Shown: one piece after another, positions 1 to 9,065 of the stretch
Layout: each line of letters starts with the position of its first letter
How positions within the stretch are numbered: the first letter of the stretch is position 1
DNA from: Chloroflexi bacterium HGW-Chloroflexi-3
Lineage (GTDB): Bacteria; Chloroflexota; Anaerolineae; Anaerolineales; Anaerolineaceae
Length of the DNA: 64,000 nucleotides
Direction of reading: 5' to 3'
Assembly (NCBI GenBank): GCA_002842045.1
Contig: PHBX01000002.1
Span: forward strand, 248,001-312,000
Position numbers and translations under genes: made by a program
The notes under the pieces: model-generated
Database searches by the model: none
Told to the model about the DNA's origin: nothing
Seen by the model: only the letters and a program-made list of their open reading frames with translations

Positions 1-584
1 TCTTCAAAGAATGAAAAAGGCGCGATTGCTCCGGTAGGATTATTAGGGTAATTGATCCAGAATAGTTTTGTTTTCTGAATTATTTCTTGTGGTATTGATG
101 AAAGGTTCGGTAAAAAGCCATTTTCTTTTAGTAGTGGCAGGGTGTATATGATTCCTCCTGCAATTTTTGTGCTGGCTGAATAGACCGGATACCCAGGATC
201 AGGAATAATGACATAATCTCCTGGATTTACCAGAACCTGGGTCATATTAAATAAACCTTCTTTAGAACCAATTAATCCAACCGTTTCAGTGGAAGGATCT
301 AATTTAACGCCAAATCTTTTATCATAATAAAATGCGATCGCTTTTCGGTATTCTAAGCTTCCACCCATGGGGGTATAACCATGTTTATTTGGTAAGGATG
401 CAGATTCGGTTAGTTTGTCAATTATAAATTTTTCAGGAGGTAAATCCGGTGATCCCATATCAATTTTTATAATATCTACTCCATTTTCCTGGAGTTGAGA
501 AATTTTCTTTGCCAGCGAGGCAAAGTAATATGGTTTGAATGATGCTATTCTACCAGCTGGTTTGATAAAAGAATTATTCGTCAT
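1..584 (-). CDS. Pyridoxal-phosphate aminotransferase, class I/II (partial, C-terminus beyond window)
   Basis: The first 194 codons of a fold-type I aminotransferase lie on the minus strand, and the rest runs off the left edge. The start is the ATG at 582-584, preceded by a GAGG ribosome site. Visible family signatures are the substrate-side segment IDMGSPDLPPEKF, the KHGYTPMGG segment that precedes the PLP-phosphate region, DPGYPVYS, and NYPNNPTGA, whose Asn contacts PLP. The catalytic lysine lies beyond the window. The pattern resembles LL-diaminopimelate/aspartate aminotransferase-like enzymes, but the substrate cannot be settled from this part. It begins 12 bases after the stop of the upstream histidine kinase gene and may be co-transcribed with it. 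Confidence 0.85.
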   Translation of the reverse strand, partial: MTNNSFIKPAGRIASFKPYYFASLAKKISQLQENGVDIIKIDMGSPDLPPEKFIIDKLTESASLPNKHGYTPMGGSLEYRKAIAFYYDKRFGVKLDPSTETVGLIGSKEGLFNMTQVLVNPGDYVIIPDPGYPVYSASTKIAGGIIYTLPLLKENGFLPNLSSIPQEIIQKTKLFWINYPNNPTGAIAPFSFFE

Positions 585-596
585 AAAATTATTTCC

Positions 597-1787
597 TCAC
601 TTATTATTTTCCGGTAATTTATCCAAAAGTGGTAATAATATATGGAAGGTTGAGCCAGGGAAATCTGTCTCACTATATCCGGAAGATTCAACCCAGATTG
701 AACCACCATGGGCTTCTGCGATACCCTTAGCGATGGGAAGACCCAAACCAGGACCACCACCTTTGAATTTTGTTTTACTACTGGAATGTAATGCTATGTT
801 TCCAAGTCGATTAAATTTTTCAAAGATGATGGTCTGATCTTCCTGGTTGATGCCAATTCCAGTATCAGAAATTAAAACCTCGATAAAACCGGTTAATTTT
901 CTACCATTAATGTTGATGATTCCACCATCAGGTGTGAATTTAATCGCATTAATAATCAGATTCTTAAATAATTGGATAAGCTTTTCAGAATCCCCATAAT
1001 TTATTAAACGATAACCATCAAAATCGTGAATATTTATAGAAATTTCGCGATCCTTACTCACAGTTGAGAGTTCCAGCAAAACAAATTCGAGAATTCTATT
1101 TAACCAAAAGGGTTGATAATTCAGGTTTAATAAATTATTCTCCAGCAAAGAAACATCGATCATATCTTCAATAATTCCACGTAATCGTTTTGATCCGTTC
1201 AAAATCCCATTCGTCAATACCAATAAATCATTATTATTTTGTTTTAATATCACATCAATCAACATGGATGTGTACCCATCAATTAAGGTTAATGGGGTTT
1301 TCAATTCATGTGCTGCCACAGCGACAAAATTACTTTTACTTTCATCCAATTTTGCCAGGTCTGATTTCACTTTTTCTACTTGTTTTGAAAGGTACTGGAT
1401 TTTTTTGTTTGTCTCGATATTTGCAGTTTTATTGAATAAATATGAGTAAATTGGTAATAATGTTGTGTTCAGTTGAACAGCTTGTTGTGCTTTGGTATTT
1501 TCGACAATTGTTTGATGGATGATCAATACTAATTGAGTAATAAAATCATTGATAATAATTTTATCTTCCTCTAAATCAGATTGAGTTAATGAATTTGCCC
1601 ATGTTTCAAGCAATGGATCAAACCATGATGGATTTCCAGTTTCAACAGTTTGGAGGAGGTGATTAAAGAAAGATTGAAATTGATCTGCAATTTCATCCTT
1701 GAGAAGTGATCCCTTTGTTAATTCAAGCACGACCCTGTTTTCTATTATGGGAAAAAGATTCTGCAATATTTCTTTTGGTTTCAGCAT
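597..1787 (-). CDS. Orphan sensor histidine kinase (HisKA/HATPase)
   Basis: This 396-residue protein has a poorly recognisable N-terminal 130 residues, a short coiled coil at about 128-150, and then a complete kinase core. The H-box is AAHELKTPLTL with the phospho-acceptor His at 160. The N-box is NLIINAIKFTPDGG, the G1 box DTGIG, the F-box FEKFNRLG and the G2 box GPGLGLPIAKG. No transmembrane segment or obvious PAS domain is visible, so it is probably a cytoplasmic sensor. No response regulator gene adjoins it; the downstream neighbour is an aminotransferase. No Shine-Dalgarno sequence is evident before the ATG at 1787. The partner and signal are unknown. Confidence 0.88.
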   Translation of the reverse strand: MLKPKEILQNLFPIIENRVVLELTKGSLLKDEIADQFQSFFNHLLQTVETGNPSWFDPLLETWANSLTQSDLEEDKIIINDFITQLVLIIHQTIVENTKAQQAVQLNTTLLPIYSYLFNKTANIETNKKIQYLSKQVEKVKSDLAKLDESKSNFVAVAAHELKTPLTLIDGYTSMLIDVILKQNNNDLLVLTNGILNGSKRLRGIIEDMIDVSLLENNLLNLNYQPFWLNRILEFVLLELSTVSKDREISINIHDFDGYRLINYGDSEKLIQLFKNLIINAIKFTPDGGIININGRKLTGFIEVLISDTGIGINQEDQTIIFEKFNRLGNIALHSSSKTKFKGGGPGLGLPIAKGIAEAHGGSIWVESSGYSETDFPGSTFHILLPLLDKLPENNK

Positions 1788-1827
1788 ACTTGAAGTTTAT
1801 GATAGTTGATGAAGATTTTCCAATGTT

Positions 1828-2694
1828 TTAAGGCACTAATAACCAATGATAAATTGTTTTTCCAATAATCTCCAGTCTCTCAGGTGACAACTTATCGATC
1901 GTATCTTGAGATGTATGCCAATAAGGGTAGTCAAAATCAATAATATCAATGGCTGTTATTCCATTTTCAATAAACGGAATGTGATCATCCAGAACACTAT
2001 GTCTGAATTCAGGTATGAAATATTCAACATAACCAAGATCGGCGGCAATATCCCAAATTTCTTTTTGGAGATTAACATCTGAATTTCTTTCATAATATAC
2101 TTTGAGATCTTTGTCTCCGATCATATCCAGAATTACTACAGCATCGGGTTTGGCTTCCAATGTTTGTACGAAACTCCTGGATCCCATAACCCAATCCCAA
2201 CCATCAATATTGCCTTGATCCTCCACATCAAAAAAAACAAACCAAATATTCTTAATCAGGTCAGGTGGAAGTACTCTTGCCAATTCCAATAATACTGACA
2301 CACCAGATGCACCATCATTTGCTCCTAATACAGGTCGTATCTGATTAGAGATGTTTGTATCTTTGTTTGCGTAAAATCGAGAATCATAATGTGCACCGAT
2401 GATGATCCATGGCTCAGCAGTAGTTGTTGGATATTTCCCGATAATATTTTGAATCAAATATCCATTTACTTCCTCTGATTGAATATCAACAATCCAGCCA
2501 AAAGATGTCAATTCTTCCTTAATCAATTCAATCGTTTTTTGATGTGCTTCACTGCCAGGGGTGCGAGGACCGAATTCAACCTGTGATTGTGCATAAACGT
2601 ACGCGTTTTCTCCATCAAATTCAGCGGTTGATTTTTCAACACAACTCGCGAGGATGCTAACTAGAAGTAAAAATAACAATAATCGTTTTTTCAT
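1828..2694 (-). CDS. M28-family zinc lipoprotein, glutaminyl-peptide cyclotransferase-like
   Basis: The 288-residue protein begins with a lipoprotein signal peptide (hydrophobic stretch, then lipobox LASC at about residues 15-18), so it is probably anchored outside the membrane. The zinc-site motifs of family M28 appear in order: [40 protein letters not shown] and the late WHTSQDT histidine. The D-V-E-D arrangement and the [10 protein letters not shown] ending resemble bacterial glutaminyl cyclases more than aminopeptidases, so either N-terminal pyroglutamate formation or aminopeptidase activity is possible. The start codon overlaps the end of trmFO by four bases, which indicates translational coupling. 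Confidence 0.85.
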   Translation of the reverse strand: MKKRLLLFLLLVSILASCVEKSTAEFDGENAYVYAQSQVEFGPRTPGSEAHQKTIELIKEELTSFGWIVDIQSEEVNGYLIQNIIGKYPTTTAEPWIIIGAHYDSRFYANKDTNISNQIRPVLGANDGASGVSVLLELARVLPPDLIKNIWFVFFDVEDQGNIDGWDWVMGSRSFVQTLEAKPDAVVILDMIGDKDLKVYYERNSDVNLQKEIWDIAADLGYVEYFIPEFRHSVLDDHIPFIENGITAIDIIDFDYPYWHTSQDTIDKLSPERLEIIGKTIYHWLLVP

Positions 2695-4049
2695 AGTTTC
2701 AATTCCGGAAAAAATTCTGATAAATAATTTTCCAAACTTATTTTCGCCTCTTGCGCGTACAACTTTGCTCGCTCTCTTTTTCCTTTTCCATTAATTGGGG
2801 GGAGGATCCCAAAATTAGCCTTCATTGGTTGAAAATCACGCATATCTGCATGGGTGATGTAATGAACCAATGCTCCCAGCATTGTTTGTTTTGGTAATTC
2901 TAATAATTTGAGTCCAGTTAAATATCTTCTCATGTTCATTCCAGCTAATAATCCAGTGGCAATGTTGCCAACATATCCTTCTACCCCTGTGATTTGACCG
3001 GCAAAGAATAAATCATCACACTGGTTAAATTGTAATGTTGGTAATAATAATTTCGGTGAAGCTATAAAGGTATTACGATGCATTTGACCGTACCTGGCAA
3101 ATGTAGCATTTTCCAAACCAGGTATCATTTGGAAAACTCTTTTCTGTTCTGAAAACTTAAGATTGGTCTGAAAACCAACCATATTATATAAAGTTCCAGC
3201 AATGTTATCCTGCCGCAATTGTAAAACTGCATATGGACGTTTCCCTTCATGAGGATTCCAAATTCCTACAGGTCTGAGAGGACCAAACGCGAGCGATTTT
3301 TCTCCACGGTTTGCAAGTACCTCAATCGGTAAACATCCTTCGAAATATTGATCAGAACCAGCTTTAACCCCTTGTTCAATTTGTGATTCGAAAGTCTTTA
3401 ATTCGATTCTTTGTGCATTTGTTAATTCAAAAACGAAGCGGTCATATTCTTCTTTTGAAAACGGACAATTTATGTAATCCCCTCCATCATCCTCACTTTT
3501 TTGATAACGGGAGGCTTTAAAAGCAATATCCAGATTGATTGATTCATAATTAATAATTGGAGCAATTGCATCAAAGAAAAATAAATTATTTGTGCTTGTT
3601 ATACGAGAAATACTTTGACTGAGTGCTGAAGAAGTTAAAGGTCCAGATGCGATTACAGTAGGGCTCAAAGGGATCTCTTTCACTTCTTCTCTAAATATTT
3701 TGATATTTGGATGTGTAGAGAGGATTCTGGTTACTTTCCCTGAAAAGAGATCTCGATCCACTGCTAATGCCCCGCCTGCTGGTAATTCAAATTCATCCGC
3801 AATTTTCATCAACAGTGACCCTAAACGGCGTAATTCATTTTTTAAAACGCCAGCAGCGCGATCAGGCAAATTTGACCCTAATGAATTTGAACAAATTAGT
3901 TCAGCAAAATTATCGGTCGTATGGGCACCCGTCTGAACCAGAGGGCGCATTTCAAACAAATTAACCTGAAATCCAGCCATTGCCAGTTGGTAAGCTGCTT
4001 CACTGCCTGCCAGTCCAGCGCCAATTATATTAACAGTTTTAATCTCCAA
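2691..4049 (-). CDS. trmFO: Methylenetetrahydrofolate-tRNA-(uracil-5-)-methyltransferase TrmFO
   Basis: This 452-residue FAD/folate enzyme forms 5-methyluridine at position 54 of tRNA using methylenetetrahydrofolate. The N-terminus carries the dinucleotide-binding GAGLAG (residues 10-15) and FEMRP. The conserved Cys53 lies in [11 protein letters not shown], and a second conserved cysteine lies in the GCLPIEV segment near residue 225, corresponding to the two redox cysteines known in the Bacillus enzyme. The C-terminal FAD-contact segment [13 protein letters not shown] is present. The start is a TTG at 4049, supported by a CCGAGG ribosome site eight bases upstream. The gene is divergent from rpoN and leads into the M28 lipoprotein gene with a 4-bp overlap. 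Confidence 0.97.
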   Translation of the reverse strand: MEIKTVNIIGAGLAGSEAAYQLAMAGFQVNLFEMRPLVQTGAHTTDNFAELICSNSLGSNLPDRAAGVLKNELRRLGSLLMKIADEFELPAGGALAVDRDLFSGKVTRILSTHPNIKIFREEVKEIPLSPTVIASGPLTSSALSQSISRITSTNNLFFFDAIAPIINYESINLDIAFKASRYQKSEDDGGDYINCPFSKEEYDRFVFELTNAQRIELKTFESQIEQGVKAGSDQYFEGCLPIEVLANRGEKSLAFGPLRPVGIWNPHEGKRPYAVLQLRQDNIAGTLYNMVGFQTNLKFSEQKRVFQMIPGLENATFARYGQMHRNTFIASPKLLLPTLQFNQCDDLFFAGQITGVEGYVGNIATGLLAGMNMRRYLTGLKLLELPKQTMLGALVHYITHADMRDFQPMKANFGILPPINGKGKRERAKLYAQEAKISLENYLSEFFPELKL

Positions 4050-4090
4050 TTTCAGTACCTCGGTTCATATTTTACATCATAAAATTCATG

Positions 4091-4106
4091 TGGCATATAA
4101 CTTGCA
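4091..4106 (+). promoter_or_regulatory. Sigma-54 type -24/-12 promoter of rpoN
   Basis: TGGCATATAACTTGCA matches the sigma-54 consensus TGGCAC-N5-TTGCA, with GG (4092-4093) and GC (4104-4105) exactly ten bases apart. The predicted transcript start is near 4117, leaving about 33 nt of leader before the rpoN ATG at 4150. The same 16 bases occur at 8682-8697. This suggests that rpoN is transcribed by its own product. Confidence 0.85.
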
Positions 4107-4149
4107 ACATCGAGGGATATCGATATACTTAATCAGTGAGGACAAAATC

Positions 4150-5547
4150 ATGTTCCAATACCAATATCAGGTACATAAACCAATAACCACAGCGCACCTT
4201 GCACAAACAATGACATTATTATCTCTTTCTGCATTTGAACTCAAACAACAGATAGACTCTGAGTTGGCATCGAATCCAGCCCTTGAGATCATTGAAGAGA
4301 GACGATGTCCTCATTGCAAGCGGGTATTACCGGATAATGGTGCCTGTCCAATTTGTTCACGTCCAATGAACTCGGATGTCGATGAACCGATTGTTTATGT
4401 TTCTCCAATGGATGACTTTATTCCCAGATCAGATTATGATGATTCTGATTATTCTGAGGAACCGTTTTCACCGGTAACAGATGACTTAACCAGCTATGTA
4501 ATTAAACAAATCGCGCCGGAATTATCCAAAGATCAACAATTGATTGCAGTGCATTTGTTAACAAATCTGGATGATGATGGGTTTCTGAGTGTTAATTTAA
4601 TGGATGTAGCCAGATACTTCCATGTGCCGATTTCAACAATTGAAGAGGTGCAAAAGATTATCCAATTAGCCGATCCAATTGGTGTGGGTTCAGTGAATCC
4701 ACAACAAGCGTTATTGGTTCAATTAGAAGTTTTGTCAGATTCAATTACCATTCCTGAGCATGCATATGAAATCATCAAAGATTACATGGACTTATTGAGT
4801 AAAAGACAACACCCAGAGATAGCCAAGAGACTAAAAATCAGTGTCCAAAGAGTGGAAAAAATCGTTGAATTTATTAGTGATAATTTAAATCCTTTCCCTG
4901 CCCGCTCTCATTGGGGATCTGTACGTAACCCATCTTCGCCTGATACGAATGTGTACCACCGGCCGGACGTTTTGATCTCATTTGCGAATGATGACCAAAA
5001 ATCGCAATTAATTGTTGAAATAATTATGCCTTATTCAGGAACGCTTCAAGTAAGCCCGCTTTATAAACAAACTATCAAAGAAACGGATGCAGAATTAAAG
5101 GATGCAATGAAAGGCGATCTGGAGAAAGCATCCTTATTCGTGAAATGTTTACAACAAAGAAATCACACTATGCAGAGATTGATGCATGAATTGGTGATGA
5201 TTCAAAAATCATACCTTACGAAGGGTGAGAAATTCTTAAAACCGATTACACGAGCAAGTCTGGCTGAAGAACTTGAAGTTCATGAATCAACAATTTCTCG
5301 TGCTGTTTCTGGAAAGTCCGTTCAGCTTCCTAACAAAAAAATTGTCCCATTAGCAGCTTTCTTTGATCGAAGTCTTTCTGCAAGAACAATATTACGGGAA
5401 ATTGTTTCTTCAGAATCCAAACCCCTCAGTGATACGGAGATCCAGAAGAAATTAGACGAAAGAGGTATTCAGGTAGCAAGAAGAACAGTTGCAAAATATC
5501 GAGCTATGGAAGGAATTCTTCCAGCACATTTAAGGCAGGCACCATAA
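4150..5547 (+). CDS. rpoN: RNA polymerase sigma-54 factor with zinc-ribbon insertion
   Basis: The 465-residue protein carries the sigma-54 hallmarks. Region I includes LAQTMTLLSLSAFELKQQ and ends SNPALEI. The core-binding domain follows at about 120-320. The C-terminal DNA-binding part has the helix-turn-helix HESTISRAVSGK and the RpoN box ARRTVAKYR near the end. Between region I and the core-binding domain lies a CPHC-x10-CPIC knuckle, which classical RpoN proteins lack. I start it at the ATG at 4150, after GTGAGG; upstream in-frame codons fall inside the promoter at 4091. The kinase gene begins four bases after the stop. It is probably autoregulated and serves the operon at 8733. Confidence 0.96.
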   Translation: MFQYQYQVHKPITTAHLAQTMTLLSLSAFELKQQIDSELASNPALEIIEERRCPHCKRVLPDNGACPICSRPMNSDVDEPIVYVSPMDDFIPRSDYDDSDYSEEPFSPVTDDLTSYVIKQIAPELSKDQQLIAVHLLTNLDDDGFLSVNLMDVARYFHVPISTIEEVQKIIQLADPIGVGSVNPQQALLVQLEVLSDSITIPEHAYEIIKDYMDLLSKRQHPEIAKRLKISVQRVEKIVEFISDNLNPFPARSHWGSVRNPSSPDTNVYHRPDVLISFANDDQKSQLIVEIIMPYSGTLQVSPLYKQTIKETDAELKDAMKGDLEKASLFVKCLQQRNHTMQRLMHELVMIQKSYLTKGEKFLKPITRASLAEELEVHESTISRAVSGKSVQLPNKKIVPLAAFFDRSLSARTILREIVSSESKPLSDTEIQKKLDERGIQVARRTVAKYRAMEGILPAHLRQAP

Positions 5548-5551
5548 ATTA

Positions 5552-7504
5552 ATGAATTCTGAAAAGCCAAATTGGTTCAGGGAAGTATTATTAGGCAAGG
5601 CACAGGATGAGAGTGCCTTGATATATAAGAATTTGTTAAATGTTATCCAGGATCCGGCGATTTTGATTGATATACCTCGCAAAGAAATCCTCAGTTTTAA
5701 TGTTAATTTTCAAAAATTAACCTCATATTCCCCTTCAGAATTAACCGAATTACCGGTTGATTTGTTATTTAATTTGGATGTAATCCAAAATTCCGATTTT
5801 AGTGAACCATTCATCTTTGAGATAATCAAACGAAACAAGCAAACCGTTGATGGATTTGCCTGGAAATATGGGATTGATGATAAAAACGCTAAATGTGTGA
5901 TTGTATTTAACGAAGAACAAGAATTTGTTGAGAAACAGAAAGCATGGCAAGATCAACTCTTCCTTACGATGCAACAATTGTTGAGGTTGATTGAAGAAGA
6001 AGATTTGATGGACGCTCTGCATAAAGCTGTGAAAATAATTGAAAACTTCTTTGAGACACCACACGTATCTATTTATCAGGTTGAGAGCAATATTCCCGAA
6101 TTAACGCGAATACCGGGAGATACCGATAGCGATTTGCTGCCGTTTACATTACCTTCCAGTGATATTCGGTTGGATCAAAAAACGACAATATGGACGCCGG
6201 GGCATCGGGTAATGACCGAGTTACATAAAATTGCCCGAATCAGTAACTTATCCTATCTCGGTACTTCTGCACTGGGTCCGGGAAAAAGTGCATCTGCATT
6301 ACTGGTTGTGGGGCAACAAAAAAAACAACCACCTAAAAATTTACACTCGATCCTGGAAATGTTTTCTTCAGCCATTTCATCCATCCTGCAATATTTTATT
6401 CTGGTGAATGCATTAAGATCAAAAATTGATAGTCAGGATTGGATGATCAGAGTGAATAATGAAATCCTTGATCATGTTCTGGATGGAATTATCATACTGA
6501 AACCCGATTTAAAAATTTGGCTGATTAATCCAAGCGCTGAGATTCTGCTTGGTTATCAATCCCGTGAAGTATCAGATCAGACCATTGAAAATATTCTGAT
6601 TGGACCGGATAGCTTTTTCCCATTATTAGAGTCAGCAAAAAATGACTTTGGAATCCATCGACTTGGGATTGTTCATATTCATAATAGAAATGGGGATTCA
6701 GTTCCTGTTGATGCCAGAATAGTCCCTGTTACACATAATAACTCTTTATTATCGATCATTATTTATTTGCGAGATGTAAGTGAAAATGAAGAAATTAAAA
6801 CTCGAGCACAACAATTGGAACATAGAGCTGTTCTGGGGGAATTTACAGCAGTTTTTGCACATGAGGTTCGCAACCCCATAAATAATATATCTATGGGGCT
6901 TCAGATACTTTCCAGAAGTTTCAACGAGGATCCTAAAAACAAAGATATGGTGGATCGTATGATCCATGATTGTGACCGTCTGACTCACCAGATGGAAGCC
7001 GTGTTGGCATACTCAAAACCATTTGATGCAAAATTTGAATCAGTCGATATTGCTATTTTATTACAAAGGATATTGGATCGCTGGAAACCTAGAATGGCAA
7101 GGGTAGGCGTTCAGGAATTCATTCAAAAATCAGATGAATTACCCATCATCTCAGCGGATCCAAGATTGTTAGATCAAGTTTTTACGAATCTAATCGGTAA
7201 TGCAGTTGAAGCCATGGCTTCCAGCGAGAAAGGCACTCTGGCTGTTCATATTGATATATCCAGAACAATCTCGAATTACCCGCAAATTGAAGTGAAAATC
7301 ATAGATAGTGGACCTGGCATCCCTGATGAAGTACGTGGACATGTTTTTGAACCTTTTGTAACAACGAAAAAAACTGGAACAGGCTTAGGTTTAGCAATCA
7401 GTAAACGAATTATTACTGCTCATCGTGGTAATATTACGGTTGAGTCATATCCAGGCGGAGGAACAGTATTTGCTGTTTATTTACCGATCAAACAAGGAGA
7501 ATAA
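5552..7504 (+). CDS. NtrB-like sensor histidine kinase (PAS-GAF-PAS-HisKA-HATPase)
   Basis: This 650-residue cytoplasmic kinase has a PAS-like domain at about 25-125, a GAF-like region at about 140-285, a second PAS at about 305-415, and a kinase core. The core has H-box HEVRNPINNISMG with phospho-acceptor His437, N-box NLIGNAVEAM, G1 DSGPGIP, F-box FEPFVTTK and G2 GTGLGLAISKRI. The HEVRNP box and overall layout resemble NtrB-type kinases that pair with sigma-54 activators. It sits between rpoN and the activator gene with gaps of four and five bases, so it very likely phosphorylates that activator. No transmembrane segment is visible. The signal is unknown and presumably enters through the PAS/GAF domains. 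Confidence 0.94.
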   Translation: MNSEKPNWFREVLLGKAQDESALIYKNLLNVIQDPAILIDIPRKEILSFNVNFQKLTSYSPSELTELPVDLLFNLDVIQNSDFSEPFIFEIIKRNKQTVDGFAWKYGIDDKNAKCVIVFNEEQEFVEKQKAWQDQLFLTMQQLLRLIEEEDLMDALHKAVKIIENFFETPHVSIYQVESNIPELTRIPGDTDSDLLPFTLPSSDIRLDQKTTIWTPGHRVMTELHKIARISNLSYLGTSALGPGKSASALLVVGQQKKQPPKNLHSILEMFSSAISSILQYFILVNALRSKIDSQDWMIRVNNEILDHVLDGIIILKPDLKIWLINPSAEILLGYQSREVSDQTIENILIGPDSFFPLLESAKNDFGIHRLGIVHIHNRNGDSVPVDARIVPVTHNNSLLSIIIYLRDVSENEEIKTRAQQLEHRAVLGEFTAVFAHEVRNPINNISMGLQILSRSFNEDPKNKDMVDRMIHDCDRLTHQMEAVLAYSKPFDAKFESVDIAILLQRILDRWKPRMARVGVQEFIQKSDELPIISADPRLLDQVFTNLIGNAVEAMASSEKGTLAVHIDISRTISNYPQIEVKIIDSGPGIPDEVRGHVFEPFVTTKKTGTGLGLAISKRIITAHRGNITVESYPGGGTVFAVYLPIKQGE

Positions 7505-7509
7505 TTCAC

Positions 7510-8673
7510 ATGGGTTATACCGTCTTAGTAGTGGATGATGAAGAGAATGCAAGATCTAACCTGGAAGCATTTTTAACTCCCTTAGGATACGAAGTTGTTG
7601 GAGTGGGTACTCTTTCGGAAGCAAGAACAGAGATTCAGAAAGGCAATTGTGATGTTGTGCTTTTGGATGTTCAGTTACCAGATGGCTTCGGTCCAAATTT
7701 GTTATATGAAACATTAAATATGCAATTAAGACCTCCCATGATATTGATAACAGGTTTTCCGGATATAGAAATAGCTGTTGAAGCGATGCGAAATGGGGCT
7801 CACGATTTCCTAATAAAACCCATCAAATTGGATCGACTTGAGCTATCCATACAAAGAGCACTTGAAATTGTCAGAATGCGAAGAGAATTGGCATTGTTTA
7901 GAAACACTCAAAAGAATAGTGTTCAGTTTGTTGCTGGAGACAATCCAAAGATTAAACATGTTCTGGGTCAGGCTGAAAGAGCAGCGTCTATGTCAGTCTC
8001 TGTGCTAATTACAGGAGAAACTGGGGTGGGTAAAGACGTTTTGGCCAATTACATTCATAGTGTTGGTCCTCGATCGCATAAGATGTTTATCGCAATAAAT
8101 TGTGCCGCCATCCAAAGTACGATGCTTGAATCCGAATTGTTTGGTCACGAATCAGGAGCTTTTACAGGTGCAGATAAAAGGAAACACGGACTTATGGAAA
8201 CTGCAGATGAAGGAGTTCTATTTCTGGATGAAATTTCCTCCATGCCATTGGATATGCAAGCAAAATTATTGCGTGCCTTGGAATCAAAAGCATTTCGAAG
8301 AGTTGGTGGAAATAACTTGATTAATGTTGATGTCCAGGTATTAGCGGCATCGAATCGAAATCTTGATCAAATGATTGAGAAAAATGAATTTCGCTCTGAC
8401 TTATATTATCGGTTGCGTGTGGTCGATTTGCATATTCCATCGTTGAGAGAACGTAAAGAAGATATTCCGGAATTGGTTGGATTCTTTATCCGACAAAAGA
8501 ATTCCAAAATGGGTGTAAACATTATTGATATCACTCCAGGAGCGATGGAGAAACTTATGGCTTACAACTGGCCAGGGAATATTCGCGAATTAAGTAACGC
8601 AATTGAGAGCGCAATGTTGTTTTGTGACACAGGTGTAATTGAAGTGTCAAATTTGCCCTTGAACCTGCAATAA
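7510..8673 (+). CDS. NtrC-family sigma-54 activator lacking a DNA-binding domain
   Basis: The 387-residue protein has a receiver domain (DDE near residue 10, phospho-acceptor Asp53 in LLDVQLPDG) and a sigma-54 AAA+ domain. Walker A is GETGVGKD, the sigma-54-contacting loop GAFTGA is at 216-221, and Walker B is LFLDE. The AAA+ lid ends with NWPGNIRELSNAIESAML. Typical NtrC proteins continue about 80 residues into a Fis-type helix-turn-helix, but here the chain stops about 20 residues after the lid. Known activators without DNA-binding domains, such as Helicobacter FlgR and Chlamydia CtcC, work from solution. It is fed by the adjacent kinase and most likely activates the promoters at 4091 and 8682. 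Confidence 0.95.
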   Translation: MGYTVLVVDDEENARSNLEAFLTPLGYEVVGVGTLSEARTEIQKGNCDVVLLDVQLPDGFGPNLLYETLNMQLRPPMILITGFPDIEIAVEAMRNGAHDFLIKPIKLDRLELSIQRALEIVRMRRELALFRNTQKNSVQFVAGDNPKIKHVLGQAERAASMSVSVLITGETGVGKDVLANYIHSVGPRSHKMFIAINCAAIQSTMLESELFGHESGAFTGADKRKHGLMETADEGVLFLDEISSMPLDMQAKLLRALESKAFRRVGGNNLINVDVQVLAASNRNLDQMIEKNEFRSDLYYRLRVVDLHIPSLRERKEDIPELVGFFIRQKNSKMGVNIIDITPGAMEKLMAYNWPGNIRELSNAIESAMLFCDTGVIEVSNLPLNLQ

Positions 8674-8681
8674 AACACTGT

Positions 8682-8697
8682 TGGCATATAACTTGCA
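8682..8697 (+). promoter_or_regulatory. Sigma-54 type -24/-12 promoter of the TPR-peptidase operon
   Basis: TGGCATATAACTTGCA is identical over 16 bases to the element before rpoN. The GG (8683-8684) and GC (8695-8696) are ten bases apart. It starts nine bases after the activator gene stop. The predicted transcript start near 8708 gives a 25-nt leader before the ATG at 8733, which includes a TGGAGG ribosome site. It marks a new transcription unit downstream of the regulatory genes. Confidence 0.88.
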
Positions 8698-8732
8698 TCA
8701 TACCTCTAGAAGAATGATCTGGAGGTTTTTTT

Positions 8733-9044
8733 ATGATAAAAGAGGATTTAATCACATTACTGACACTTGTTTTTATGGGATTAGGTTTAATCTCATTTAT
8801 AACCGGATTTATCGTCTTATTAACCCGAGTTTTAGGTAAGGGAATTACCCAAATAGCCAAAGAAACCCAAAAAGTTGTTCAAAAAGGAATAACAGAAGAA
8901 ATTGCTTCCATCATTGGAAATGCTTCTGTCCTCATTGATTCATTAAATCAAATGGTGACCACTGCTGCTGGTATTGGTGTATTTCTGATGGTGTTAGGTG
9001 TTTTACTAATGGCTGGATCCTTCGCATTATTCTTACGTTTCTAG
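8733..9044 (+). CDS. Small two-helix membrane protein, first gene of the sigma-54 operon
   Basis: This 103-residue protein is not recognised as a known family. It has two strongly hydrophobic segments, at about 7-32 and 76-101, separated by a 40-residue soluble amphipathic stretch (KGITQIAKETQKVVQKGITEE). That pattern is consistent with a membrane hairpin with a cytoplasmic or periplasmic loop. The start ATG follows GGAGG. It lies directly behind a sigma-54 promoter and 21 bases before the giant TPR gene. It could be a membrane anchor or sensor for the TPR and peptidase proteins, but that is inference from position only. Confidence 0.75.
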   Translation: MIKEDLITLLTLVFMGLGLISFITGFIVLLTRVLGKGITQIAKETQKVVQKGITEEIASIIGNASVLIDSLNQMVTTAAGIGVFLMVLGVLLMAGSFALFLRF

Positions 9045-9065
9045 ATTATTCACAAAGGAGTTTTG

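Noticed and set aside
4090..4149. A longer rpoN reading frame starting at 4090
   Set aside because: This stretch contains the -24/-12 promoter and the predicted transcript start near 4117, and it adds residues unlike any RpoN N-terminus. The ATG at 4150 has a ribosome site.
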